Part shown: piece by piece, positions 10,461-21,386 of the stretch
Layout: each line of letters opens with the position of its first letter
How positions within the stretch are numbered: position 1 is the first letter of the stretch
NCBI GenBank assembly: GCA_928085145.1
Contig: OV725082.1
Coordinates: forward strand, 49,597,249-49,661,248
Length of the DNA: 64,000 bases
Reading direction: 5' to 3'
DNA from: Nezara viridula
Taxonomy: Eukaryota > Arthropoda > Insecta > Hemiptera > Pentatomidae
Notes under the pieces: model-generated
Seen by the model: only the letters and a program-made list of their open reading frames with translations
Told to the model about the DNA's origin: nothing
Database searches by the model: none
Position numbers and translations under genes: made by a program

Positions 10461-13105
10461 TTATTGTATAACGTCATTTTGGGATGTGAGAAGGAATTGG
10501 TAAAGATGATATTTAAATGAGGACAAGGAAGAGGCATGACGGATTTCAGATGACAAGGAATTCCAGAAGGCTGTGGATCGGAAAATAAAGGAATATTCAA
10601 ACGTCTTAGTTCTATGGGAAGGGATATAAAGGTCGGAAACACGGGATCTTGTTTTCTAGGAGTGGACCACGGGTTTAAACTGTAGGAGACTGTAGATGTA
10701 AGAAGGGTGTCTAGTGTTGATTGTTTGGAATAGGAAAGATCCGAGGAAATATTGTCTGCGGAAAGAAGGGAAGAGCCACTTTAACTCGTCGTAAAGGTGG
10801 GACACATGAGATCGCTTTGATGTACCGAAGACAAATCTTAAGCACGTATTCATGAGTCGCTTCAATCTATCCTCGAGTACCATCGGGATGCCTCCGTACA
10901 CCACACAGCCGTAGTCAAAGTGGGGGAAAATGAGAGAGGATACAAGGAGCTTGCGGATGGGTTGTGGGAGTAGGTGGCGGGAGCGATGAAATAGCTTAAG
11001 GGTACCTATTGACTTACGGGAGATGAGGGCAATATGGGGTTTCCAGGAGAGGTTTTCGTCTATGGTGATTTCTAGGTTTTTAACGGATGAACTGAATGTG
11101 ACAGGATGATCGTTGATGACTAAAGGAGGAAGGAAGGAGATGGATTTAAGAATAGGACTGGAACCTATAATAATGGCCTCAGTTTTCATCGCATTTAGAT
11201 TTAAATTATTCAGACTTGCCCAGGCACTGATCCTATCTAGGTCAGCTTGAATATTGGCGAACGCGACTAGTAGCTCAGAAGGATGAAAGGAAAAATATAT
11301 TTGGGTGTCATCAGCGTATAAATGATGTGAACAGTGGTAGATGGATTTGGAAAGATCATTTATGTAGGAGTTGAAAAGGAGAGGGGAAATGCTCGAACCC
11401 TGGGCCACTCCAGAGGACAGTGTAAGAGAGGAAGATAGGGGTTGGTTTGGAATGCTGACTGCTTGAGTTCTGTCGGATAGGAAAGACTGTAACCAGAGGA
11501 TAGAGCTGTTGGAGAAGGATAGAGATTTTAATTTAGTATAGAGTATAGAGTGGTCTAAGGAGTCAAAAGCTTTGGAAAAGTCGAGAAGTATTAATACAGT
11601 TAACATTTTTTCGTCCATTGCAGTATGTAAGTCATTGGTAATTTTTAGTAGGGCGGATTGTGTGGAGAAGCCAGGTCGGAAACCAGATTGGAGAGGATCG
11701 AGTAGTTTTGAGTTTTCAACGAATTTAGAGATTTGGGATTGAGCTATTCTTTCCAGAGGTTTAGAAAGGTTAGAAAGAATGGAGATTGGGCGGTAGTCTT
11801 TAGGAGAGGTAGGATTGGGAATTTTGTTGATAGGTCTGACTAATGCTTTTTTCCAAGCAGTTGGAAAAACTTAGTTCTGGAGGGAAAAATTATAGATGAA
11901 AAGGAGAACTGGAACGACTTCGGGAAGGCATAATTTTAATAGTTTGACTGGTATCCCATCAAGTCCGATGGAGTTTGTGTGTGATTTCATTATAGAGGAA
12001 ATAAGGTCGGTCGGTGAGATGTTGGAGAAATAGAAATTATCACTGTTAAATGAGGGTGATAAGGAAAACTGGTGAGAGGTGGGTGAACTGTTGCTGGTGG
12101 TGGAAGATATAAAGTAGGAATTTAGTTCATCGAGTGATACCGGGTAGAACGGTGAGGAAGAGGATTTACAAAGAGAGAGTTTACGAAGGGTTAGCCATAT
12201 TGATTTAGAATCAGGAGCAGAAGCGAGAGTTTCGTGAAAGAAGTTTGATTTCGCTTTCCTGATCGTTGTTTGTGTCAAGTTACGGAGTACCCTATAGACT
12301 TGATAGTCATCTGCTGGTCGAGTTCGTCTGAAGCGTCTACGGGCTGCCTCACGTCTCTTTTGCATGTCGCGGATTTCTTCCAAGGAGCAGGTTGGCGACG
12401 GAAGGTTGAGGTTTTGATAGGAGCATGTATGTCAAGAATATGGATAAGATTAGAAGTGAGGATGTCTACCATATGATCAATAGAGGTACAAGAATAAATA
12501 TCGTTCCAGTTTAGGGTTTCAAGGTCCGGTAGGATTTTATCACGGGTGTGGTTGTCAGGATTGCGGAAAGTTATGGTTTTAGGAAGAAACGTGGGAGTTT
12601 GGATATCGTACGATAATTTGATGAGATCATGAGAAGAAAGGAAAGGAACGGGTAATTGAGAACAGGACAAGAGTTTCTGCTCTGAATCGATGATATGCAA
12701 GTCCAGCCAGGTGTCAGACCAACAAGTATGGTGTGTAGGAGCGAAAGGAACAATAAAAAGGTTGAGGGAGAAGAAGAGATTTTCCAAATAGCGTTTGTTG
12801 TTGGATTCTGTGAGGAGGTTGGTATTAAGACCACCGGAAATTATGATGTTATTATAGAAAAGGACATAATTGTACAAGGTTGATTCGAAGGATGAGTCAA
12901 AAGGAGTCAAAGGAGGGCGATATACGACCACATAAAGGAGAGGATGTGCTTTACAAGAAATTTCAGCGAAGATGAATTCAATGTGAGGATGATTGGAAGG
13001 GGATGAAATATCTAGAATACGGGGTTTCAGGCTATTATGAACATAGAGACCAACACCTCCGCCAGTCCGTATACAAATATCGAACTTAATTCTATGAATT
13101 TCCAA
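10461..13105 (-). pseudogene. CR1/L2-type ORF2 (endonuclease and reverse transcriptase), broken
   Basis: ORF2 would nick target DNA and reverse transcribe the element's RNA. Endonuclease part (13,105-about 12,400): GGGVGLYVHNS, YVVVYRPP, then GGLNTN where the family has GDFN, and SSHDLI where it has SDHxxI, so two catalytic-site residues look mutated. One frameshift near 12,385 moves into the linker frame (EEIRDMQKRREAARRRF). An in-frame TAA at 11,871-11,873 precedes the RT domain, which is otherwise open: LLDFSKAFDSLDH (first catalytic Asp), SSGVAQGSSISPLLF, HLYADDTQIYFSF (catalytic YADD). A TAG at 10,656-10,658 interrupts the C-terminus, which continues in the same frame (TAFWNSLSSEIR) to a TAA at 10,461. 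Total damage is one frameshift, two stops and 5' truncation. It is not functional as it stands. Confidence 0.88.
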
Positions 13106-13166
13106 ATTGTAGGTACTTGAATAATTAAATATTAATTAATTCTAGTACTAGATTAATAAATACTAG

Positions 13167-14077
13167 TAGGCCCGTGCGAATAATTCGCACAGCATATAGT
13201 TATCAAATACCAAATTAATAATCAAATAAAAAATGCAATTTATCAAAAGATTAAGACATCAAATGTTACTTTATCGATAAATATAATCCACAAAGCAAAC
13301 AAAAATTAATTTGAATCTTCATTTCAGTTTGGAACCAACATGTATATAAATTTCAGTAAGCTGTATCTTTGCTAAAAATTGTCCGATTTCGAAGATTTTT
13401 TTTTTTCCTTTTGTAGGGAATTTAGTAATCTTTTATATAATCATGGGCATAACACAGGGGAAAGTGTGTAATTTTTCAGTTATTCGCAAATAAAGTTTAT
13501 TTTCTTTCATAACTTGTTTGCCTGAATTTTCGGAGTGATTGGTATATTTTGCCCGTCTGAAGGTGAAGAAGCCTTCCAAATTAGTGGCTCAATCTTGAGA
13601 TTTGGTGAAAAATTAACGAAGATATGGCTTGCCGATCAAAAACACCATCGATAAATAATATAAACTCCCACTCTCTCGATCATAGAGACCTCAAATCGGC
13701 GAAAAGAGACATATATTCAACGACAGTACCACAATTAATGTAAGGTTGTGTGGATGCGAACCCTATGCCTTGCGTTATCTCGAAAATAGTACGTTTTTCG
13801 GCTTAAAAACGCAGGTCTTGCTGTACGCATCAAAATCTTCAAGATCCAATTTGTCCCGTATCGATCTACAGACCTACCATCATTCCAGTATCGAAACCTG
13901 GCAAAATGTTTGTATCGACTTTATTTATTTTAGAAAGAAAAACAAAAGCGGAGAATACGATTCGCTAACCCCCCATGAAATTCTGAATCCAACGGTACCC
14001 CATTCATGGTATTTGAGCATGACAGGAGCTTATATTTGGTACAAAACCGATTTCGAGCCTTACTGTAATAATATATG
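13167..14077 (+). repeat. 0.9-kb dispersed repeat, copy 1 (second copy at 62.57 kb)
   Basis: It begins GCCCGTGCGAATAATTCGCA, a near-perfect palindrome, and aligns along its length with 62,574-63,472: shared blocks include ATGGCTTGCCGATCAAAAAC, CTCTCGATCATAGAGACCTC, GTGTGGATGCGAACCC, TCCAATTTGTCCCGTATCGA and TTTATTTATTTTAGAAAGAA. Similarity stops in both copies just after TAATAATATATG. The 153-codon open frame at 13,746-14,207 is not conserved in the second copy, so it is not a gene. Class unknown. Confidence 0.8.
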
Positions 14078-14224
14078 TACGGATAGCGATGAAACGTGTC
14101 ACAGAGGCCACAGGCGACCTCCGAGGCCGCGGTTCCTCACCAATGTTATATACTGTCATTTTAATTTGTTATTTATCTCTCAGTTTATAATATTAATAAG
14201 GTTTTAATACTCATTGAAATACTC

Positions 14225-14505
14225 AATGATTAATCCCCACTGGGTTTAGCACCAGTGACGCGGTTGAGAGAGAAGTGCGGGGATCTCCTGGAATCATGCT
14301 TTTCCCTCCACAGTGTATGTAGGTATGTATATGCTCTTTTTATTTACTTATTTTTAGGTTATTTTATTCTTATTTATTGTATATATATTATTTTTCTGTA
14401 TAATTGTTTATTTATTTATTGTACATAGAGTGTGAATGTGATCTCTGAACATTATTATAAATGTCCTTTGAGACAGATTGTAATATTTTTCAATAAAAAA
14501 ATTAA
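14225..14505 (+). mobile_element. Jockey-like LINE tail
   Basis: Contains CCAGTGACGCGGTTGAGAGA, GCGGGGATCTCCTGG, the TAGGTTATTTTATTCTTATT block and AGACAGATTGTAATATTTTT before CAATAAAA. It is 5'-truncated and has no coding part. Confidence 0.75.
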
Positions 14506-14509
14506 AATA

Positions 14510-15425
14510 AGGTCCTACAATGCTGCCAAATAAACGCAATGCAGAAACAAAAAAATTCATAGAAAAATGTAATAAATAAATTACATTTTAATGACAAGTG
14601 CGGCGGCATGTGTTTCGCCTGTTTTTTTTTAACAGTTTATTTTTTTTTTTTATTCAATTACACTTATGGTGTACATGTGAGCCAGTTATCATATTTATTA
14701 CCCATATCTGTAAACAAAGAAATAAAAAGGCAAACATTAATGAAACTGAAGAAAATATCTAATTATCGTTAATTAAAATGGATGGAATCATTAATTAACT
14801 GCCCGGCCAGCCAGGGTATCCAAGTATAAAGTTAGCATTTATACCAATTTAAGAGCTGTTAGGGTTTATCGCATTCTTTTTTTTCCATCGAATTAAGTGT
14901 TTGCATTGCAGCAGCTCGAGTAATGAGAATAAGGCCTATCTGTTGAGCTGAAGCTGGGTACGCGATCCGAACGAACGTGGTTTATCAAAGTCAAACTAAG
15001 TAGTCGTTCGCACTTACTAAGGCGTCTCCTCGAATGCTTCGTCCGTTTACGACAAAACAAGCGAACGTATCTACTTTTTTCTCGCCGTATAAACGTTAGT
15101 GGTGCTTATGTAACAGGATGCATTCCACAATTAACAATTTAGAATGGTCACTTTTTATATTCTAAAAAATCCAAGATAATTATTCTATTTAATGGAATTT
15201 TGATTTATTTTCTATAGTATTTCTAAAGTCTTTCTATTGATTTCTTAATTTTATTATATTTATATTTTATTTCTAAATATAAATTTTTTTTTCCTACCCC
15301 CCAGGGATTTCTTGATTACAAAATACAATTTATATATAAATGTTATATATACATAAATTTTCAATTTCCTTTTATTGCCCAAGGGCATATAAATATAAAA
15401 TATAAATAAATAAATATATTTATAC
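14510..15425. other. Unassigned stretch with a G+C-raised single-copy-looking block
   Basis: At about 14,790-15,120 the composition becomes balanced with many CpG steps (GTACGCGATCCGAACGAACG). No coding frame or known repeat is seen there. The remainder is A+T-rich low complexity. The block could be conserved non-coding DNA, but that is inference. Confidence 0.3.
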
Positions 15426-15429
15426 TGAT

Positions 15430-15643
15430 TGATGAATTTTATTGGGGATGTGTATAGGGATGTCTGTGATTTTTTTTTTAATTTACTTGTCTTTAAGTTA
15501 TTTTATTTTTATTTGTTGTATATACTTTTTGATTATTATTTAGTCGGTAATTTGCTTCTGTTTATTTTATATTTGCGTGTATATATAGCGTGAATGTAGA
15601 ATTACACCACTACAACTTTTGTCGAATTGACAGAATGTTATAT
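15430..15643 (+). mobile_element. Jockey-like LINE tail, interrupted at its 3' end
   Basis: Carries the AAGTTATTTTATTTTTATTT and TTTTTGATTATTATTTAG tail blocks and reaches GACAGAATGTTATATT. There it meets the inverted-repeat element at 15,644. The expected end of the tail (TTTCTCAATAAA) is found beyond that element as TTCACGCAATAAAA at about 16,995-17,008. Confidence 0.65.
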
Positions 15644-15769
15644 TAAGGTACTATTAAGCTGGCACTGCCCACGGCAGCGAACGCTATTTCACGCTGCCTA
15701 CCGCTATTGCGTACCTATTTCGCTGAAACTGCTCACAGAGGTTGTTATAACCTGCCTATAACTAATATT

Positions 15770-15915
15770 GTATTGTAACTAAAATATTAACTAATATTGT
15801 CAAGTATTAGTAACTATTTTGCCATAATATCTATTAAAAAAAATTGATTTCTTTTACCAGTCTTTCTCTTGGTCTTGCAACAGTTGGGTTTTGGGCAACA
15901 CTAGCCACTATGTTG
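15770..15915 (+). repeat. CAAGACC-type (hAT-like) repeat fragment
   Basis: Matches the right part of the repeat at 41.64-41.99 kb: AACTAATATTGTCAAGTATT, TTTACCAGTC, TCTTGGTCTTGCAACAGTTG and the end GGGCAACACTA, which on the minus strand reads TAGTGTTGCCC, a hAT-like terminus. Confidence 0.5.
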
Positions 15916-15929
15916 TGCTCCCGCTATCG

Positions 15930-16380
15930 GACTTGAAATATCGACTGTTGACATTTTTGAAATATAAATATTCATTCTCTAGCACATATAGGCGCATAAA
16001 TAAAATATATAATTTTTCTGTTTAAATTTTGTAATGAAAATATCAATTCTTCTACTCTCCTCGGTAAAATTTATTTAATAATTCTTGTCTATCTTCGTGA
16101 ATTTCAGCTTTTTCCAGAAATTTCCATTCAACCAATTATGCCCTCCATTCACCTATAAAGATAGGATTCAGCGAAGTGCTGATTTATTTGCATGCTACAT
16201 AAATACCTATATAAATACAGTTGACGATTCGTGGCCTTGGTTTGTGAAGTTTCGAACAAACAAATGTGGGCAAATTGAGTTTACTGAGTGTACATTTTGT
16301 TATAACTTCGAAGATAAAAAAATGGACGTATTATCTCTTACTACTGTTTTTTTTATTAGAAGAGGAAGTTTTTGATAAGG
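15930..16380 (+). repeat. ATCGAT-type dispersed repeat, copy 2, with a short open frame
   Basis: Matches the complement of 4.56-4.95 kb and the same strand at 54.43-54.89 kb (TTCTCTAGCACATATAGGCG, ATTCTTCTACTCTCCTCGGT, GGATTCAGCGAAGTGCTGAT, CGTGGCCTTGGTTTGTGAAG). The open frame at 16,085-16,375 contains SWPWFVKFRTNKCGQIEF followed by CTFC, loosely like a BED-type zinc finger of hAT transposases. The frame is not kept in the other copies, so I do not call a gene. Confidence 0.55.
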
Positions 16381-16999
16381 AGACGGAGTATCAGCAATAT
16401 ATTCCGAACAACAAAGCGAAAGCGTTTTAAACGAAATTGATAACTACACATTTGATGGCTGACGAAGCTTTTATTTTACGAACATTTTTTAAATTGAATA
16501 AATGTCAATTCAATTCTTTTTTTTTTAATATGATAGAAAATGATAGAATAATTATTACATAATTTATTAGTAATAAATATCATATATTTGTAATGAAATT
16601 ACAGCAAGCGATGTTTTATCAATAGTAATCAGTAAATCAGCACTTTAATTAAAAAATACAAATCGATTTTAATGTGTGGATTTTAATATTTACCTGACGT
16701 TATAATTTGTTTAATTTATTTAATGTCATTTGGATTCAGGTATATATGAATTTCGCTGTAAAATACTGTTGGTGGAATAAATAAATAATCTTGTTACTTC
16801 AACCTTAAATAATTCAATAATTTACTATTGCGTTGTTTAAGTTATATTTCTTATAATTTTGCCAGACTTGAAAGAAACATAGGAATTAAAATGTATCAAG
16901 GTTACTGTTATAATCAAAACAATGCTCTGATATGATAAATAACTTATAACCGCCAAGCGGTCACTGCCGTGGGCAGTACGAGCGAAAAAGTACCTTCAC

Positions 17000-17600
17000 G
17001 CAATAAAAAAAATCTATTAAAAAATTTTATAGGAGGTCTATTAAAAAATCTATAAAAAAAATCTTACAACTTAAAAAATAAAATAAATAATCAAGTGCAA
17101 GCATTAAATAGCAATCTCTTACCATCCTTTTTTAAGTAGAAATTAATTTCTGGAAAGTTAGATCAAGTTAACATTTTATTACATTATTTATTATTAGTAA
17201 TAAAGTTATTAAACTAAAACACAGTTATTAAAAGTTATTACCATACGTTTATCTTACTCATAATATTGCTGGAAATATTATCAACAGTTTTACAGCAGTA
17301 CTTTTTCACAATACCTTAGTTTTTTCTGTGCACATGTTTTTAAACTTAAAATAAATTTAAAAAGTAAAATAAATATTAATACCATCTGTCTTTTAGAAAT
17401 CCCCTTTAGTTTTCGTAAATTCTCGTTAGTATTTTACGAATTTATATATTAGATATTATTTGGTCTAAAAGCTTTCTAACGATATATTAAATATATATTT
17501 TACTAGTCATACATTCTTTAATTTGTTTAACCAACGTTAAACATGATCGATCATCATATTTTCGGAAGGTTTACAAACCATAAAATCTACCGATTTTAAA
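17000..17600. other. A+T-rich stretch, nothing recognised
   Basis: No supported frame. A short ATTAAAAAAT duplication lies at about 17,010-17,060. Confidence 0.5.
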
Positions 17601-17708
17601 TGGCCAATTACTATAAACGGTAACAGGCCACTACAGACTTAGAAAGCATCTAAAGATCTGAGGGATAATTCAGCAATCTGTGTAGAAACGCACAAGAAAC
17701 AGAAACGC

Positions 17709-17861
17709 AACTATATAACAGAATGCGACAGATTTGCGTCGCTCAGATATAGACTTCTAGGCTCAGATAGAATACGAGGACACGAAGCTATAAAATGGTC
17801 CAGCCTTTTGAACTTCATTAGAAGAACGAAAAGGTTTGAGACAGTTGAGTTGGATGTATAA
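17709..17861 (+). pseudogene. R1/I-like LINE ORF2 C-terminal fragment
   Basis: Fifty open codons end in TAA at 17,859-17,861. The translation reads YITECDRFASLRYRLLGSDR, then HEAIKWSSLLNFIRRTKRF. The 'ECxRFASLRxxxLG ... W..LL.FI..T.RF' pattern is the segment after the RNase H / zinc-finger region in R1- and I-like non-LTR elements, where the Glu-Cys belongs to the CCHC motif. Upstream frames are broken; the 3' UTR probably runs on to about 17,950. The element class is fairly clear, the exact clade is not. Confidence 0.55.
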
Positions 17862-17959
17862 TAGACTCTCATTGGTAGTATTGTCTTTGAGGTCGGCAAA
17901 AAGGACCAATAGGCCCACTGGATGGACTTAGTCTTCCTACCAGTACCAGTACTATAAAC

Positions 17960-18685
17960 GGTGGTCTATTCGGGAAACTGTAGCAACCACGCTAACACAG
18001 CTTACCGCTAGTATTGTTCGAACTATAAATAATGTACGAGGAGAAACTTTTAAGCATATTAGAGACGACTTAAGGCTGTTTTTTTATGCTCGAACAACCA
18101 ACTATTCCGTTATATGGAATTAGTTGCGGAGAATACAAGTTGAAATTCTGTAAGTTTTCTTTAAATACTTTAGAACAAACCCTATTCGCAAAAACAGTAT
18201 AAAGCCATCAAACTTAAAATGTTGTCACATCAGTTTTTTTTTTTCAGATTGGCTCTGTTATTTGATGTACTCATCATGTGGACCGCTCACTAATAATTTG
18301 AAATCATTGTCTACCATAGATCTTTTTTTTTTATTATTTATTATCATTAATGTTTTCATTTTTAATCAACATTTACATAGTTATTACATGCTCTTTTTCT
18401 TACTTTCACACCAGCTTACATCTTATCCTTCACAAGATTATATTTTTACTTTATTAAGATTTATTATGCTTTTGTGATCATCTTCAATATTATTTAATAC
18501 TATTAAAGTAGAAGTTCTTCATTGTAATAATATCGCTTTTTCCCTTTTTACATACTTTCATTCAGTATACTTCAATGAAATTCTTTTTATTTGTAATCTT
18601 AAAGAAGACCTGCAACGTGGCCCGAATAATTCAAAAAATAGTTTTTGAATGTAATAGATATCGTAGGTTTATTGCAAAAAGTCAT
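17960..18685. other. Stretch with no gene; weak Penelope-like motif at its right end
   Basis: No supported frame. At about 18,603-18,631 the sequence AAGAAGACCTGCAACGTGGC followed by CCGAA resembles a decayed form of the hammerhead-like segment at 37,172-37,202. Confidence 0.35.
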
Positions 18686-18689
18686 TAAG

Positions 18690-19330
18690 TGACACTTAAT
18701 GACCTTAGATCACTCTGTACTTTGATGGATTTTCTCTTTGTTAAATAAAAAATCAGGGGGGAGAGGGCAGAAGGGGATTTCATGTCGAAAGTTTCGCTAT
18801 AAAAATTTTTGAGGGGGACGTATTTTAACGGATTTTTGAATTTTGAGGAAAAGGAGGAAATTTCAACGGGGTTATAAATTTTCAGACTAAGGGACAAGGG
18901 GGAAAACGTGGAAAATACGGCAGAAAGTTTAATTTTCTATTATCTACGATTTTTCTAATTCTACCTTAGTTTGCTCTATACTTTTCCCTCCACAGTTGGA
19001 GGGACAAGTCTGGTTTGGAGTTCTCTCGCCAAATTGTAAATATTGTATGTAGGTGTGTATGTGTTCTTTTTATTCATTTATTTTTAGGTTATTTTATTCT
19101 TATTTATAGTATATATTATTTTTCTGTATAATTTATTTTACTTATTGTACATAGAGTGTGAATATGATCTGTAAGCTCAATTATAAATGTCCTAGGGACA
19201 GATTGTAATATTTTTCAATAAATAAGTTAGTTTGCTCTGTTTTTAAGATAAGGTGAGCAATCAACCAGCAATATCTTGGGTGGAGGGGGGAGTAAGTTCT
19301 TGCGCCATCGGCTTCAGGGGAGGGTAGGGG
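18690..19330 (+). repeat. Dispersed repeat (second copy inverted at 60.33-60.60 kb), split by a LINE fragment
   Basis: TTTCTAATTCTACCTTAG, TTGCTCT, and TATCTTGGG followed by a G-rich block all recur on the opposite strand at 60.33-60.41 kb; the outer part (GAGGGGG, GTTATAAATTTTCAGACTAA) is similar in layout. The copy here is interrupted at 18,978-19,226 by a LINE tail with a target duplication. Confidence 0.65.
18978..19226 (+). mobile_element. Jockey-like LINE tail with a 12-bp target-site duplication
   Basis: TTAGTTTGCTCT occurs at 18,966-18,977 and again at 19,227-19,238. Between them is a LINE tail (TCCACAGTTGGAGGGACAAG, TAGGTTATTTTATTCTTATT, GGGACAGATTGTAATATTTT, AATAAATAAG). The empty site is seen on the complement at 60.38-60.40 kb, so the insertion is directly demonstrated. 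Confidence 0.88.
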
Positions 19331-19429
19331 ATGGTCATCCCTGCAGAAAATTGTGTAGTTGTTGTAACTGTCTTTCGTATATAAAAGAGTTTGTGTCGCT
19401 TTTCGAAATTAAAACTTATTTATATCTTT

Positions 19430-19615
19430 TTATTGAGAAATAATACATTTTGCCACACTTAAGGGCACTGAGTACTAAAGTTGAGTGAGGCACATTCATA
19501 CCATATATACAATACAATAAATAAATAAATAAAAAATAAAATAAATAAATTAAAAAAATAAATATAAAAATAATAATAACTCTGCCAAATCCCACATACC
19601 TATACCAGCACTATG
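19430..19615 (-). mobile_element. Jockey-like LINE tail (minus strand)
   Basis: Starts with TTTTTATTGAGAAATAATAC and includes ACATTCATACCATATATAC, the complement of the family tail. It lies about 200 bp from the plus-strand tail at 19.2 kb in the opposite orientation. Confidence 0.65.
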
Positions 19616-20086
19616 ATTCTGTTTAGTGTGATCAAGAGGTTCTGTTTCTGTCATGCAATAATTGGGGAAGTGGGGAAGTTTCAATTTCGGTCGTGGTGTG
19701 CATGTTGTCACTTTTGAGCGTCGCCAAGTTTCCTAGGTTAGCTTGCTTAGACAGAATTTACTTAATCGAAATACAGCAATATAACAAAGAAAAAATATAT
19801 AATAAACCAAGGAAATGTAACTTAGAGTTAAAATTAAATAAAAAGCGGAAATTCTTAGCAAAATTAAATAAATTATAAGTAAAAGAAATAAATTGAAAAA
19901 CATTCATACTTAGCGATACATAAGGTCGAAATTCACAAAAGTGTTCTTAAACGTTTCGCAATAAACCGACGCTATTTTGGTGTTAATGCAGAACAGTTTC
20001 TTAATTAAAAAATTGTTTAATCTACATGATAATCTTTCCAGATTTATTTATATTTAAATCAATTGTATCAGCCATTCCGTTTCAGA

Positions 20087-20530
20087 CGAGCAAATCATGC
20101 AAGTACTAAACACCTGCAACCGTAATAGACTAATAAGAATTCAAGGAAAGAGAATGTTGATGAACGATGTTTTCCTGAGGATGAGTCCTGAATACCAAGA
20201 AACCATTAATGCAGAATCGTTGCACAGAAAGCGAAGGCTACTGATCCACGATGACTCTCCCTCGGGAGCGATCCAAATAAAAATAAAAATTAGACGCCAC
20301 CGTTCAATGATGAAGGCAGATATTGAAGACAGTAAAACCTTTTATGACTTACTCCCTCTCCGCCATTAAAGCCCAGGGATAGAGTGCTGAACGCTGTAGG
20401 CCACATTAGACCAAGTTGGCTGAAGAAGATCGCTGGAAGAGATAAACAGAACCTGTTGGATGAGCCCTAACCTAAGGACCAGAAGGGTTATAGCCTTAGA
20501 GGCCGATAATGAATGTGGTAGTTATATGAA
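20087..20530 (+). pseudogene. Unrecognised coding relic, possibly a LINE C-terminus
   Basis: An acceptor-like CCATTCCGTTTCAG precedes an open frame of 90 codons (20,097-20,369) containing RIQGKRMLMNDVFLRMSPEY. After its stop, other frames give HIRPSWLKKIAGRDKQ and then RTRRVIALEADNECG, with an E-E-D-R-W-K-R segment resembling the C-terminus of RTE-like ORF2. The frames disagree, so several indels are needed. It could be a LINE end or a retroposed host fragment. Confidence 0.3.
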
Positions 20531-20534
20531 GAAG

Positions 20535-21386
20535 GTCTGAGTCAATAGGATGTGGTTCTGGTATTGGTAGCGGAGAGGGGGGTGTGAATGAAACCAGTTT
20601 CTCTGGGGTGTTCCTTGGTCATTAAGTTCTTGTCCTCGCGAGTCAGCGCTAAAACTCTATTATAAGATTTTTCTTTTATGTATTTTAACTGTTTTATAGT
20701 AGGTTCAAAACTTAATTAACTATGAGAAAAAAACGAAAAAACTATTATTATTCAGAGCTTGAAATGATAAGTTAACTTATATCAGTTAACGATTTTTAAT
20801 CAATTTCGATAGATTTTATATTTATGATTAGTTTTGGATTATTATGGATCTAAAACTCTTTTATATAAAAATTTTCAATTAAAGGTCTGACAAAACTTTG
20901 ATTTTATAAGTACTGTTAATGAATTCATTTCCTGAAAAGTAAATTTAATAAATGATAATCATGAAATACATTATTTATATGAGAATCAGGTAATTTATTA
21001 AGAATAATTATATCTGCAATCTAATCTCATTTATCACTTGTTTCTTATTTAACATTACTTTTTTAAGTACTTAAATAAATAAAAGTTAATCTGTTATACA
21101 AAAGCCAGACCTTTTTACAAAAAATTGTTATCGAAACTGTTGAAATGGAAGTTTTTTATAGAGTACCTTAAAAGATTTAATTTCTGATAAGTATTGATAT
21201 AAATGCTTTTTTCAATTTTTATTACAGCAAGTTTTATACTTATACAGCATTGATTAAGTCTATAGGAATGATTAATAATAACAATACATTTTAGAATCGT
21301 TAGAATTTTAGGATCATTCTCTAATAATTTTAGAATCGTCGTTGACTAACCACAAGCCATAACCATGAAAAGTGTTTAAAAAATAT
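20535..21386. other. A+T-rich stretch with no gene seen
   Basis: No supported frame or known repeat. Confidence 0.5.

Larger units (their letters stand above)
10133..13130 (-). mobile_element. CR1/L2-type LINE, 5'-truncated, about 3 kb
   Basis: One element on the minus strand runs from inside the endonuclease domain (about 13,130) to a (TAGA)n tail at 10,134-10,155. The order is endonuclease, linker, RT, C-terminal domain, short 3' UTR, hairpin, microsatellite tail. A microsatellite tail in place of poly-A is usual for CR1/L2-type elements. Related 3' ends occur at 34.24-34.43 kb and 34.43-34.92 kb. The body is less A+T-rich than its surroundings, consistent with a fairly recent insertion. 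Confidence 0.85.
15644..16996. mobile_element. Inverted-repeat DNA transposon (about 1.35 kb) inserted in a LINE tail
   Basis: The ends are inverted copies of about 40 bp: the left starts AAGGTACTATTAAGC and contains CACTGCCCACGGCAG; the right, read on the minus strand, starts AAGGTACTTTTTCGC and contains TACTGCCCACGGCAG. The flanks join into a recognisable LINE tail, which supports these boundaries. TTAA stands at the left edge and TTCA at the right, so a TTAA-type insertion is possible but not shown. No transposase is seen; the interior holds two other repeats (15,770-15,915 and 15,930-16,380). Confidence 0.6.

Noticed and set aside
10418..10642. 74-codon minus-strand frame after the CR1-like RT
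   Set aside because: It is in a different frame from ORF2; the ORF2 frame itself continues past a TAG here with the expected C-terminal motif (TAFWNSLSSEIR).
13746..14207. 153-codon plus-strand frame
   Set aside because: It lies mostly inside a dispersed repeat whose second copy at 62.6 kb does not keep the frame.
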